NCBI GenBank assembly: GCA_032334235.1 | Contig: JAVSGI010000003.1 | Span: forward strand, 682,001 to 746,000 | Length of the DNA stretch: 64,000 nucleotides | Origin: Paracoccaceae bacterium Fryx2 | GTDB taxonomy: Bacteria > Pseudomonadota > Alphaproteobacteria > Rhodobacterales > Rhodobacteraceae | Direction: 5' to 3' | Translations under genes and position numbers: made by a program | The notes under the pieces: model-generated | What the model saw: only the letters and a program-made list of their open reading frames with translations | Databases searched by the model: none | What the model was told of the DNA's origin: nothing | Shown here: positions 9,195 through 18,772 of the stretch, piece after piece | Layout: the number at the start of each line of letters is the position of its first letter | How positions within the stretch are numbered: the stretch's first letter is position 1

Positions 9195-9210
9195 TTTTCA
9201 CGCGTGAAAA
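9195..9210. promoter_or_regulatory. 16-bp perfect palindrome upstream of lytic transglycosylase
   Basis: TTTTCACGCGTGAAAA is a perfect palindrome with a CGCG centre, about 100 bp before the transglycosylase start and 62 bp after the stop of the response regulator. The form resembles a LacI-family operator, but no such regulator is encoded nearby. A second short inverted repeat (TTTCGGC-N6-GCCGAAA, 9263-9282) follows. Confidence 0.4.
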
Positions 9211-9310
9211 CCGCCCCCTTCCCGCCCGGCTTGCGACCGGCAGGGCTTTGCTGGGCCGGTCCTTTCGGCTAGCGTGCCGAAAACCCGCAAATACAGGATG
9301 GGCAGGCAGA

Positions 9311-10549
9311 ATGCAGGCAACCAGACGGACAGTCACACTCGGCCTCGCGGCGGCGCTGCTCGCGGCCTGCAGCGGCGGCCCCGGCGGGGGCATTTCGGCC
9401 CGCCGGCCGGAACCGCAGATGCGCGCCGTTCCGAACGCCGGCTTCGACGCCTGGGTGGCGAGCTTCCGCGCCCGCGCCGCCGGCAAGGGAATCTCGGCCG
9501 GCACGATGGACCGCGCCTTCCGCTCGGCCGGCTTCCTGCCCGATGTGATCCAGCGCGACCGCAACCAGACCGAGTTCACCCGCAGCACCGAGGATTACCT
9601 CGCCATCGCCGCTTCCGACGAGCGGGTCTCGAAAGGCCGCGCCGCGCTGGCACGGCAGTCTTCCGTGCTGGCGGAAATCGAGGCGCGCTTCGGCGTGGAA
9701 AGCCACGTCGTGGCCGCCGTCTGGGGGCTGGAAAGCTACTTCGGCGAACGCCGCGGCTCGGTGCCCGTGATCTCGGCCCTCTCGACGCTGGCCTACGACG
9801 GCAGGCGCGGCGCCTTCTTCGAAAGCCAGCTGGTCGCCGCGCTGAAGATCCTGCAGAACGGCGATGTCGCCCCCGAAGGCATGGTCGGAAGCTGGGCCGG
9901 CGCGATGGGCCACACCCAGTTCATCCCGACCTCGTATCTGGCCTACGCCGTCGATTTCCGCGGCGACGGGCGGCGCGATATCTGGTCGGACGATCCGACC
10001 GACGCGCTGTCCTCGACCGCCGCCTACCTTTCAAAGTCCGGCTGGACCCGCGGCCAGCCCTGGGGCGTCGAGGTGCGGCTGCCTGCCGGGTTCAACGGCC
10101 CCACCGGGCGCGGCACCACGCGCAGCCCGGCCGACTGGGCGGCGGCAGGGGTGCGCGACATGGACGGGCGGGCGGTGCCGAACCATGGCGCGGCCTCGAT
10201 CCTGACCCCCTCGGGCGCATCCGGCCCGGCCTTCATGGTGTTTCGCAACTTCACCGTCATCACCCGCTACAACAACGCCGAGAATTACGTCATCGGCGTC
10301 GGCCACCTGTCGGACCGGCTGCGCGGCGGGCCTGCGATCCGGGGCGCCTTTCCGCCCGACGCGCAGGGCCTGACCATCGCCGACCGGCAGGACCTCCAGC
10401 GCCGCCTGACCGCCGCGGGGTTCGACACCGAAGGAAGCGACGGGGTGATCGGGTCCAAGACCGAGGCCGCGATCCGTGCCTATCAGGCCAGCGTCGGCCT
10501 GCCGGTCACCGGCGCCGCCACCGCCGCCCTGCTGGCCCGCCTGCGCTGA
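9311..10549 (+). CDS. Lytic murein transglycosylase (MltB-like) with peptidoglycan-binding domain
   Basis: A 412-aa predicted lipoprotein that cleaves peptidoglycan glycan strands in the periplasm. The N-terminus carries a signal peptide with a lipobox (LGLAAALLAACSGG, Cys at about residue 17). The catalytic SLT domain includes VAAVWGLESYFGERRG with the catalytic Glu, GSWAGAMGHTQFIPTSYLAYAVDF and RRDIWSDDPTDALSSTAAYL, as in MltB/RlpA-associated family 3 enzymes. A C-terminal PG_binding_1 domain (~350-412: LQRRLTAAGFDTEGSDGVIG then KTEAAIRAYQAS) follows. The ATG at 9311 gives a proper lipoprotein signal; the longer ORF start does not. Confidence 0.9.
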   Translation: MQATRRTVTLGLAAALLAACSGGPGGGISARRPEPQMRAVPNAGFDAWVASFRARAAGKGISAGTMDRAFRSAGFLPDVIQRDRNQTEFTRSTEDYLAIAASDERVSKGRAALARQSSVLAEIEARFGVESHVVAAVWGLESYFGERRGSVPVISALSTLAYDGRRGAFFESQLVAALKILQNGDVAPEGMVGSWAGAMGHTQFIPTSYLAYAVDFRGDGRRDIWSDDPTDALSSTAAYLSKSGWTRGQPWGVEVRLPAGFNGPTGRGTTRSPADWAAAGVRDMDGRAVPNHGAASILTPSGASGPAFMVFRNFTVITRYNNAENYVIGVGHLSDRLRGGPAIRGAFPPDAQGLTIADRQDLQRRLTAAGFDTEGSDGVIGSKTEAAIRAYQASVGLPVTGAATAALLARLR

Positions 10550-10565
10550 AAGGCGAACACCGCGC

Positions 10566-10593
10566 TTTCATCTTGGCCCAAATATCCCCGCCG
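10566..10593. repeat. Second copy of TATTTGGRCCAA extragenic element
   Basis: On the minus strand this reads GGGGATATTTGGGCCAAGAT and then GAAAG, matching the core of the element at 704-726. It lies between two convergent gene ends (transglycosylase and nadK), flanked by GC-rich sequence. Function is not evident; it may help termination or be a mobile extragenic repeat. Confidence 0.4.
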
Positions 10594-10628
10594 GAGGCAC
10601 CCGCCCCCAACGCAGGCACCGCCTCCGG

Positions 10629-11393
10629 TCAGACGAACTGCTCGTTCAGCAGCCGTTCTTCCAGCCCGTGCCCCGGGTCGAACAGGATGCGGTGCCGCAC
10701 GCCCGGCTCCGACCTGATTTCCACCGACACCACGTCGCGGACAGACCGGCCGTCGGCATCGGCCATCACCGGGCGCTTGACCGGGTCGAGCACGTCGAAG
10801 CGCACCACGGCCGTCTTGGGCAGCAGCGCGCCGCGCCAGCGCCGGGGGCGGAAGGCGGCCATCGCGGTCAGCGCCAGCACGTCGGACCCGATCGGCAGGA
10901 TCGGGCCGTGGGCGGAATAGTTGTAGGCGGTCGAGCCGGCCGGGGTCGCCACCAGCGCGCCGTCGCAGACCAGTTCATCAAGCCGCACCCGGCTGTCGAT
11001 GCTGATACGCAGCCGGGCGGCCTGCGGGCCCGCGCGCAGCAGGCTGACCTCGTTGATCGCCAGCGCGTGATGGGACTCTCCGCTCGCGGTGACCGCAAGC
11101 ATTGCCAGCGGGTTCACCACCTCCTCCACCGCCGCGGCCAACCGTTCGCGCAGGCCCTCGGCGGCATAGGCGTTCATCAGGAAGCCGATGGTGCCGCAGT
11201 TCATGCCATAGACCGGCAGGTCAAGCGCCTGGGTCTCGTGCAGGGTGTGCAGCATGAAGCCGTCGCCGCCCAGCGCTACGATCACCTCTGCCTGCCCCAG
11301 CGGCGTCTGGCCGTAGGCCGCCGTCAGCACGCCAAGTGCCGCCGCGGCCTCTGGTGCGGTGCTGGCGGTGAAGCCGATCCTCAAGCCTGTCAT
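10629..11393 (-). CDS. nadK: NAD kinase
   Basis: Phosphorylates NAD to NADP in the cytoplasm. The 254-aa length matches the short alphaproteobacterial form. Signature motifs are the GGDG loop (IVALGGDGFMLHTLHE), MNCGTIGFLMN, the ALNEV-type motif (LAINEVSLLR), and DGALVATPAGSTAYNYSAHG with the TAYN substrate motif. The ATG at 11393 (MTGLRIGFTAS) starts the Rossmann-like strand directly; upstream in-frame sequence belongs to the intergenic region. It is divergent from glyA across a 168-bp gap. Confidence 0.93.
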   Translation of the reverse strand: MTGLRIGFTASTAPEAAAALGVLTAAYGQTPLGQAEVIVALGGDGFMLHTLHETQALDLPVYGMNCGTIGFLMNAYAAEGLRERLAAAVEEVVNPLAMLAVTASGESHHALAINEVSLLRAGPQAARLRISIDSRVRLDELVCDGALVATPAGSTAYNYSAHGPILPIGSDVLALTAMAAFRPRRWRGALLPKTAVVRFDVLDPVKRPVMADADGRSVRDVVSVEIRSEPGVRHRILFDPGHGLEERLLNEQFV

Positions 11394-11561
11394 GGACGTT
11401 CCCCCCGATGTGGCGGCAGTCTTGACTGCCGGGGCGGCCAAACTCAAGCCGTCGCAGCGACGATTTCGCGCATTCCCGGACAAGGGTCGTTTTCGGGCCT
11501 TTCTGACGCCGCCCCCATGCTCTAGATAACGGTCATCCCCTTTCCTGCTCAGGAGCCTTCC

Positions 11562-12857
<1,296 letters not shown>

Positions 12858-12862
12858 GACTT

Positions 12863-12891
12863 GCAGGCCCCGGGTCAGACCCGGGGCCTGC
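12863..12891. terminator. Bidirectional terminator hairpin after glyA
   Basis: A perfect 13-bp stem (12863-12875 with 12879-12891) and a 3-nt CAG loop fill the whole space between the convergent glyA stop and the stop of the gene at 12892. There is no clear U-tract. The stem is symmetric and could stop transcription from both sides. Confidence 0.75.
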
Positions 12892-13251
12892 CTACAGAAA
12901 TCCGCGCCAGAGCAGCACGCCGATCACCAGCGCCGCCACCGCCATCAAGGATGCGGTCGCCGACGAGGCCATGCCCAGCAGTACGCCGTAGCGGTTGACG
13001 CTGCCGAGGTGCCTCACGCAGATGTCGTAGGCTTCGGCCACCTGTTCCTCGTCGATCTGGAGCAGCAGCTTGGGGTTCTGCGCCATGTGTGCCGACTGCG
13101 CCAGACCCTCGGCGGCGGTGCGGACCCGGCGGGGCAGCAGCCTGCCGCCGCGCCTGACCTTTTCGCCCAGCCCGCGCCCCTTGACGCGCAGCCGTTCCTC
13201 CATCAGGGCCGACACGCGGTCGGCCATCTGCTGTATCGTCACTGCTCCCAT
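12892..13251 (-). CDS. Small membrane-anchored protein of unknown function
   Basis: A 119-aa protein with a basic N-terminal half (MEERLRVKGRGLGEKVRRGG) and one hydrophobic segment at the C-terminus (SSATASLMAVAALVIGVLLW), so it may be tail-anchored to the inner membrane with the N-terminus in the cytoplasm. A helical middle (QIDEEQVAEAYDICVRHLGS) could mediate interactions. Nothing allows a functional assignment. It converges on glyA across a shared terminator and its 5' end faces the esterase gene. Confidence 0.65.
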   Translation of the reverse strand: MGAVTIQQMADRVSALMEERLRVKGRGLGEKVRRGGRLLPRRVRTAAEGLAQSAHMAQNPKLLLQIDEEQVAEAYDICVRHLGSVNRYGVLLGMASSATASLMAVAALVIGVLLWRGFL

Positions 13252-13346
13252 TCAGCCACTCCCTGCCGTTGGCGGACTGTAATGCCGGGTGCTGCGGGCT
13301 TCAACTGCTCTGGCATGGGGCGGCGCTGCGGGGTAAGGCTGGTGAC

Positions 13347-14117
13347 ATGCTGAACACGGTCCTCCACCCCGCCACGGCGCCCGATGGCGCACCCCCCCTG
13401 CTGATCGCGCATGGCCTGTTCGGGTCGGCGCGCAACTGGGGGGTGATCGCCCGCCGTCTGGCCGACACCCGCGACGTGATCGCGGTCGACATGCGCAACC
13501 ACGGCACCAGCCCGCGCGAAGAAAGCCAGAGCTACCCCGACATGGCCGCCGATCTGGCCGAGGTGATCGGCACGCTGGGCGGATGCGCCGATGTGCTGGG
13601 CCATTCGATGGGCGGCAAGGCGGCGATGGTGCTGGCGCTGACCGAACCTGCGCTGGTGCGCCGACTGGTGGTGGCCGACATAGCACCCGTGGCCTATGAC
13701 CACGACCAGACCCGCCACATCGACGCGATGCGCGGGCTTGACCTGACCGGAGTCACGACGCGCAGAGAAGCCGACCGGCGGCTGGCTCTGACCGAGGACG
13801 ACCCGGCCCTGCGCGCCTTCTTCCTGCAGTCGCTGAACCTGAAGGCCCATCCGCCGCGCTGGCGGCTGAACCTGGATGTGCTGGAGGCCGAGATGCCGAA
13901 GATCGTCGGCTGGCCCGGCACGCAAGGGCGGTTCGAGGCCCCCGCGCTGTTTCTGACCGGGGCCGACAGCACCTATGTGCTGCCCGAACATCGCGAAGCC
14001 ATCCAGCCGCTGTTTCCCGTGGCGCGCTTTGCCAGGCTGATTGGCACGGGGCACTGGCTGCACGCCGACAAGCCCCGCGCCTTCGAGGAGACGGTCAGGG
14101 CCTTCCTGACCGCCTGA
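13347..14117 (+). CDS. Alpha/beta-fold hydrolase (YbfF-like esterase)
   Basis: A 256-aa cytoplasmic alpha/beta hydrolase. HGLFGSARNWG holds the oxyanion-hole HG, VDMRNHGTSPR is typical of the YbfF/esterase group, and the nucleophile elbow is GHSMGGKAAM (Ser). The acid is likely in FLTGADSTYV and the catalytic His in IGTGHWLHADKP. Substrate is unknown; YbfF relatives hydrolyse acyl-CoA and short-chain esters. The ATG at 13347 follows GGGGTAAGGCTGG, and the conserved fold begins within 20 residues of it. It converges on the cytochrome b561 gene with a 6-bp gap. Confidence 0.88.
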   Translation: MLNTVLHPATAPDGAPPLLIAHGLFGSARNWGVIARRLADTRDVIAVDMRNHGTSPREESQSYPDMAADLAEVIGTLGGCADVLGHSMGGKAAMVLALTEPALVRRLVVADIAPVAYDHDQTRHIDAMRGLDLTGVTTRREADRRLALTEDDPALRAFFLQSLNLKAHPPRWRLNLDVLEAEMPKIVGWPGTQGRFEAPALFLTGADSTYVLPEHREAIQPLFPVARFARLIGTGHWLHADKPRAFEETVRAFLTA

Positions 14118-14123
14118 GACCGA

Positions 14124-14606
14124 TCAGGGGCGCATCCGCGAGATCAGGTTGTCCTTCAGCTTGAACTGGTGGTAAAGCGCCGCGCCGATATGCAGCACGA
14201 TCAGCACCAGCAGCACGGTCGTCAGAATCTCGTGCGCTTCGCCGGCGGCACCGATGCCGAAACCCCAGGCAAGGATGCCGGAAACCGGGATCAGCAGCAT
14301 GGTGCCGTAAAGCGACCAGTGCGTGACATTGGCGATCATGCGCTGCCTGGGCGTGTCGGTGGCGGGCAGCGGCGGCACGCCCAGCGTGAAGCGCAGTTTC
14401 AGCCGCCAGATCACCAGAGCGAACACGGCGAGGCCGCCGAACACATGCCAGCCGACCAGCGGGCTGTAGGTGTAGGAGCCGGTTTCAACCCAGGACCCGA
14501 ACGCCTTGGACATGGATTCGTTCAACAGGAACTGCATGAGGATCAGCAGGGCGACGCCCCAGTGCAGGGCAATCTGGATGCGGGAATAGGCGTTGGTAAC
14601 GGGCAT
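14124..14606 (-). CDS. Cytochrome b561
   Basis: A 160-aa four-helix inner-membrane b-type cytochrome. Predicted haem-ligand histidines sit in helices at ALHWGVALL, VGWHVFGGLAVF, VTHWSLYGTML and VLLVLIVLHIGAALYHQ. The C-terminal YHQFKLKDNLISRM is characteristic of the family. It probably moves electrons between ubiquinol and periplasmic or membrane acceptors; the physiological partner cannot be inferred here. It stands in tandem with a 58-aa membrane protein upstream on the same strand. Confidence 0.9.
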   Translation of the reverse strand: MPVTNAYSRIQIALHWGVALLILMQFLLNESMSKAFGSWVETGSYTYSPLVGWHVFGGLAVFALVIWRLKLRFTLGVPPLPATDTPRQRMIANVTHWSLYGTMLLIPVSGILAWGFGIGAAGEAHEILTTVLLVLIVLHIGAALYHQFKLKDNLISRMRP

Positions 14607-14678
14607 GAAACCTCCGGTGGTTGGGCTGACCCGATAACGCGGGCTGGCCGGATACGTTCCGCCCGGCCGGGGGGCCGG

Positions 14679-14855
14679 TCAGGCAATCTGCTTCGCCACA
14701 TACCAGCTTGCGGGGAATGCCAGAAGAAAGCCGATTGCCGCAGCGATCAGGATCGGTTGCAGTGTCGTCATGCCCGACACGAGGGCAATCACGATGCCGC
14801 TGCCCATCAGGGTGACGGAAACTATTGAAAACAAAAGCATCATCAGGCGGGTCAT
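14679..14855 (-). CDS. 58-aa two-helix membrane protein (family often mis-annotated 'CTP synthetase')
   Basis: The reading frame MTRLMMLLFSIVSVTLMGSG to SWYVAKQIA encodes 58 residues with two hydrophobic helices separated by a short VSGMTTLQP loop. Rhodobacterales genomes commonly carry such a small protein (pattern LQPILIAAAIGFLLAFPASW) that databases label 'CTP synthetase' although it has no relation to PyrG; this is recalled from family knowledge. It lies 72 bp upstream of cytochrome b561 on the same strand, so the two may be co-transcribed. Function is unknown. Confidence 0.65.
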   Translation of the reverse strand: MTRLMMLLFSIVSVTLMGSGIVIALVSGMTTLQPILIAAAIGFLLAFPASWYVAKQIA

Positions 14856-14976
14856 GTGCCGTTTCTCCGGGCAGTGCGAACAACTGTCCGGGACCGTGCG
14901 CCGCGCGGCCGGGGCGTGCCATGATCCGAATCAAGCGGGGCGCGGTGCGACGATCTGCCCGCTCCCTGCCGGCCGG

Positions 14977-16500
14977 TCAGTTGCCTGCCGGGGCCGAGGC
15001 TGGCGGGGTCGTGGCTGGCGGGGTCGTGGCCTCGGGTGTGGCGGCGTCGGGGGTTGCGGTCTCGGGGGTGGCGGCCTCGGGGGTGGCGGGGCCGGTCAGC
15101 ACGCCTTCGGACCACTCGCCGCTGGATGCCTGCCCGGTGGCGTAGCGCATGACGCCCTGACCCTGGCGCTTGCCCTTGCGGAAGGTGCCTTCATAGAAAT
15201 CGCCGTTGGCATAGGTGGCAATGCCCGCCCCGTCGATCTCGCCCGCCGCCCAGTCGCCGCTGTAGCGGAAGCCGTCGGGCATCACGATCTCGCCCTTGCC
15301 CTCGCGCTGGCCGCGCACGAACTGGCCGGTGTAGACGGTGCCGTCGGCGTAGGTGGCAACGCCTGCGCCGTGGCGCTGGCCGTCAAGCCATTCGCCCTCG
15401 TAGCGGTAGCCGTCGGGGTAGGTCATCACGCCCCGGCCGTTGTTGCGGGCGTTCTTGAACATGCCGTCATAGACGAGGCCATTCGCATAGGTGGCGCGGC
15501 CCGGGCCTTCGATCACGCCGGCCTTCCATTCGCCTTCGTGGGTGGCGCCGTCGGGATAGGTGATCTTGCCGGTTCCTTCGGGCTGATCGGCGCGGAAGGC
15601 ACCGACATAGACCGACCCGTCGGGATAGGTCACCTGCCCCTGCCCCTCGATCCGGCCCTGCACCCAGTCGCCCTCATAGACGTAGCCGTCGGCGCCGGTG
15701 AACTTGCCCTTGCCGTGGCGGCGGTCGCCCTCGAAGTCGCCTTCGTAGACGTCGCCGTTGGCATGGGTCACCCGCCCCTTGCCCTGCCGTTCGCCGTTGA
15801 CCAGCGGGCCTTCGTAAACGTCGCCGTTGGGCTGGGTCAGCTTGCCCGTGCCGTTGATCTGGCCCTCGGCCCAGGCGCCGACGTAGGTCAGCCCGTCGGG
15901 CATCGTCAGGGTGCCCTGCCCCGCGCGCTGGCCGAGCACCAGACCGCCCTCGTAAACCGCGCCGTCGGGGTAGGTGATCTTGCCGGTGCCATCCTTCACG
16001 CCGTTGACCCAGGTGCCGGCATAGGACGACCCGCCGGGGCTGGTCAGGGTGCCGGTGCCGTGGTGCAGCGCATTCAGAAAGCCGCCGGTGTAGACAGAGC
16101 CATCGGCATAGCGCGCCTCGCCCTGACCGGTCATCTGGCCATCCAGCCAGTCGCCGTCATAGGTGCCGCCATCGGAAAAGGTGATCTTGCCGCGCCCTTC
16201 GGGCTTGCCCGCCGCGAAGGCGCCCACATAGACCGAGCCGTTGGGAAAGCGCGCGGCTCCCTGGCCGCGGATTTCGCCCTCGACCCAGTCGCCGCTGTAT
16301 TCATAGCCGTTGGGCAGGCGGTAGGTGCCGGTGCCGTGCTGGCGGCCATCCTTGAACGTGCCCTCGTAGACGCTGCCGTCGTCATACTGCTTGGCGATCA
16401 CGTCGCCCTGCGCGAAGGCCGCGCTGGCCGCCAGCGTCAGGGCAGCGCCCAGAAGTCCCGCCCGGATAACCTGTTGCAAGCCCGTCTCGATCCGCCGCAT
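14977..16500 (-). CDS. Exported MORN-repeat protein (about 19 repeats)
   Basis: A 507-aa protein with an N-terminal signal peptide (IRAGLLGAALTLAASAAFAQ, cleavage likely after AFA). It is followed by about 19 contiguous 23-residue MORN units of the form DGxxYxGxWxxGxxxGxGxxxYP in unbroken register, and a C-terminal Ala/Thr/Pro-rich tail (~475-507, repeated ATPE/ATTP). Odd and even units tend to differ (VYxGxF against YxGDW), suggesting a 46-residue higher-order repeat. MORN arrays form elongated beta-hairpin stacks that bind proteins or lipids; with the signal peptide this one should act in the periplasm or at the surface. The start at 16500 is chosen because it gives the signal peptide directly. 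Partner is unknown. Confidence 0.85.
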   Translation of the reverse strand: MRRIETGLQQVIRAGLLGAALTLAASAAFAQGDVIAKQYDDGSVYEGTFKDGRQHGTGTYRLPNGYEYSGDWVEGEIRGQGAARFPNGSVYVGAFAAGKPEGRGKITFSDGGTYDGDWLDGQMTGQGEARYADGSVYTGGFLNALHHGTGTLTSPGGSSYAGTWVNGVKDGTGKITYPDGAVYEGGLVLGQRAGQGTLTMPDGLTYVGAWAEGQINGTGKLTQPNGDVYEGPLVNGERQGKGRVTHANGDVYEGDFEGDRRHGKGKFTGADGYVYEGDWVQGRIEGQGQVTYPDGSVYVGAFRADQPEGTGKITYPDGATHEGEWKAGVIEGPGRATYANGLVYDGMFKNARNNGRGVMTYPDGYRYEGEWLDGQRHGAGVATYADGTVYTGQFVRGQREGKGEIVMPDGFRYSGDWAAGEIDGAGIATYANGDFYEGTFRKGKRQGQGVMRYATGQASSGEWSEGVLTGPATPEAATPETATPDAATPEATTPPATTPPASAPAGN

Positions 16501-16732
16501 CCGCACCGCCCCATTGCCGCCCCGCCGCTGCTTGGCGGGGTCCTGACCCCGGGCAAGACTATCCGCCCGGCCGGGGCGTGACAAGCACCGCAGGCCCCGG
16601 CCGGGCGGCACAGGCGGCTGGCAGCGCAGGGGGGGGCGGCGCAGGTGGGGCGGCGCAATCGGCTTTTCCTCGGGCGGCGTTCTGCTAGATGTCGGGGACC
16701 GCTCCGCAACCCCACGCCAGCATGAGGCAGAC

Positions 16733-18391
16733 ATGGCCGACACCTTCCGCCTGACACTGGCGCAACTGAACCCGGTGGTGGGGGCAATCGCGGCCAATGC
16801 GGCGCAGGCGCGCAAGGCCTGGGCTGCGGGGCGGGATGCCGGGGCGCAGATGGTGGCGCTGCCCGAGATGTTCCTGACCGGCTATCAGACGCAGGATCTG
16901 GTGCTGCGCCGCGCCTTCGTGGTCGAGGTCGAGGCCGCGCTGCACGCGCTGGCCACCGCCTGCGCCGAAGGCCCGGCACTGGGCATCGGCGCGCCCTGCA
17001 GGCGGGGCGGGCGGCTTTACAACGCGTATCATGTGCTTGAGTGCGGGCATGTCGCCGCCGTGGTTCTGAAGCACCATCTGCCGAATGACGGGGTGTTCGA
17101 CGAAAAGCGGGTGTTCGCGGCCTCGGACGTGACTGGCCCCTACCGCATCGGTCCTCTGCGCATCGGCACCCTGATCTGCGAGGACAGCTGGCACCCCGAC
17201 GTGTGCGAGACGCTGGCGGAATCGGGGGCGGAGATTCTGCTCGTGCCGAACGGGTCGCCCTACCACCGGGGCAAACGCGACCTGCGGCTGAACCTGATGG
17301 TGTCGCGCGTGGTCGAGACCGGGCTGCCGCTGGTCTATCTGAACATGGTCGGCGGGCAGGACGACCAGGTGTTCGACGGCGGGTCTTTCGTGCTGAACCC
17401 CGGCGGGCGGCTGGCGGTGCAGATGCCCGCCTTCGACGAGGGGCTGTGCCACGTCGATTTCACCCGGGGCGCCGACGGCTGGCGGGCCGAACCCGGGGAT
17501 ATGGCGCCGCAACCGGGGGAATGGGAGGCGGATTACCGCGCCATGGTGGTGGGCCTGCGCGACTACCTTGGCAAGTCGGGGTTCCAGCGGGTGCTGCTGG
17601 GCCTGTCGGGCGGCATCGATTCCGCGATTGTCGCCTCCATCGCCGCCGACGCCATCGGGCCGCAAAACGTGCGCTGCGTGATGCTGCCGTCCGAGTTCAC
17701 CTCGGACGCGTCGCTGGAGGATGCGGCGGCGGTGGCGGCGGCGCTGGGCTGCCGGCTGGACAGCGTGCCGATTTCCGGGCCGCAGGCGGCGGTGGGGGCG
17801 GCGCTGACGCCGCTGTTCGCGGGCACCGAACCGGGGGTGACAGAGGAGAACATCCAGAGCCGCCTGCGCGGGCTGCTGCTGATGGCGCTGTCGAACAAGT
17901 CGGGCGAGATGCTGCTGACCACCGGCAACAAGTCCGAAGTCGCGGTGGGCTATTGCACGATCTATGGCGACATGAACGGCGGCTACAACCCGATCAAGGA
18001 CCTTTACAAGACCCGGGTGTTCCAGACCTGCCGCTGGCGCAACGCCAACCACCGGCCGTGGATGCTGGGGCCTGCGGGCGAGGTGATCCCGCCACGGGTG
18101 ATCGACAAGCCCCCCAGCGCCGAGTTGCGCGAAGGCCAGCGCGACGACGACAGCCTGCCGCCCTATGACGTGCTCGACGCCATCCTGGACGGGCTGGTGG
18201 ACCGCGACGCCTCGGTGGCCGAACTGGTGGCGGAAGGCTTCGATCAGGCCACGGTCAAGCGGGTGGAGCATCTGATCTATATCAGCGAATACAAACGCTT
18301 CCAGTCCGCCCCCGGCCCGCGCCTGACGCCGCGCGCCTTCTGGCTCGACCGGCGCTACCCGATCGTCAACCGCTGGCGCGACGGGGGCTGA
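16733..18391 (+). CDS. nadE: Glutamine-dependent NAD+ synthetase
   Basis: Converts nicotinate adenine dinucleotide to NAD+ using glutamine and ATP. The 552-aa protein has an N-terminal nitrilase-type glutaminase (~1-250) with the Glu-Lys-Cys triad in LPEMFLTGY, KHHLPNDGVFDEKR and LICEDSWHPD. The C-terminal synthetase (~270-552) shows the PP-loop LLGLSGGIDSAIVA and LTTGNKSEVAVGYCTIYGDM. ATG 16733 follows a GAGGCAGAC site. A YnfA-like gene begins 4 bp after the stop, suggesting co-transcription. With nadK in the same window, both late steps of NAD(P) synthesis are present but not in one operon. Confidence 0.96.
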   Translation: MADTFRLTLAQLNPVVGAIAANAAQARKAWAAGRDAGAQMVALPEMFLTGYQTQDLVLRRAFVVEVEAALHALATACAEGPALGIGAPCRRGGRLYNAYHVLECGHVAAVVLKHHLPNDGVFDEKRVFAASDVTGPYRIGPLRIGTLICEDSWHPDVCETLAESGAEILLVPNGSPYHRGKRDLRLNLMVSRVVETGLPLVYLNMVGGQDDQVFDGGSFVLNPGGRLAVQMPAFDEGLCHVDFTRGADGWRAEPGDMAPQPGEWEADYRAMVVGLRDYLGKSGFQRVLLGLSGGIDSAIVASIAADAIGPQNVRCVMLPSEFTSDASLEDAAAVAAALGCRLDSVPISGPQAAVGAALTPLFAGTEPGVTEENIQSRLRGLLLMALSNKSGEMLLTTGNKSEVAVGYCTIYGDMNGGYNPIKDLYKTRVFQTCRWRNANHRPWMLGPAGEVIPPRVIDKPPSAELREGQRDDDSLPPYDVLDAILDGLVDRDASVAELVAEGFDQATVKRVEHLIYISEYKRFQSAPGPRLTPRAFWLDRRYPIVNRWRDGG

Positions 18392-18394
18392 GCC

Positions 18395-18721
18395 GTGGTG
18401 GCCGCACTTTACGGGCTGGCGGCGCTGGCCGAGATTGCGGGCTGTTTTGCCGTCTGGGCGTGGTGGCGGGGGCAGGCGTCGGTTCTCTGGCTGATCCCCG
18501 GCGGGGCGGCGCTGGCGCTGTTTGCCTTCGCGCTGGCACTGACGCCGCCTGGCCTGGCGGGGCGCAGCTTTGCCGCCTATGGCGGGGTCTACATCGTGGC
18601 CAGTCTGGGCTGGATGTGGGCGGTCGAAGGCGTGCGCCCCGACCGGGCAGACCTGCTGGGCGCGGCGCTGGCGCTGACCGGGGCGGCGGTGATCGTGTTT
18701 GCCGGGCATCCGCGGGGCTGA
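18395..18721 (+). CDS. YnfA/UPF0060-family small membrane protein
   Basis: A 108-aa protein with four transmembrane helices, matching the UPF0060 pattern: [20 protein letters not shown], then [36 protein letters not shown] and the C-terminal [21 protein letters not shown] segment. The fold resembles small multidrug resistance (SMR/EamA half) transporters, but the physiological substrate is not established. It starts with GTG at 18395, 4 bp after nadE, and is probably in its operon. Confidence 0.88.
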   Translation: MVAALYGLAALAEIAGCFAVWAWWRGQASVLWLIPGGAALALFAFALALTPPGLAGRSFAAYGGVYIVASLGWMWAVEGVRPDRADLLGAALALTGAAVIVFAGHPRG

Positions 18722-18772
18722 AAGCAACGTCCAACAAGCGGGGGCCGCCAGATCAACGGGCTGTAGCGGAGA

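Noticed and set aside
9263-9282. GGCACG next to the transglycosylase gene as a sigma54 promoter
   Set aside because: On the minus strand it reads TCGGCACGCTAGCCG, lacking the TGG of the -24 box and a TTGC at the right distance; it is better read as a short inverted repeat.
14977-16500. Regular DNA repeats that might be a CRISPR array
   Set aside because: The 69-bp periodicity comes from 23-residue MORN units in an intact reading frame with divergent codons; there are no identical short repeats with unique spacers.
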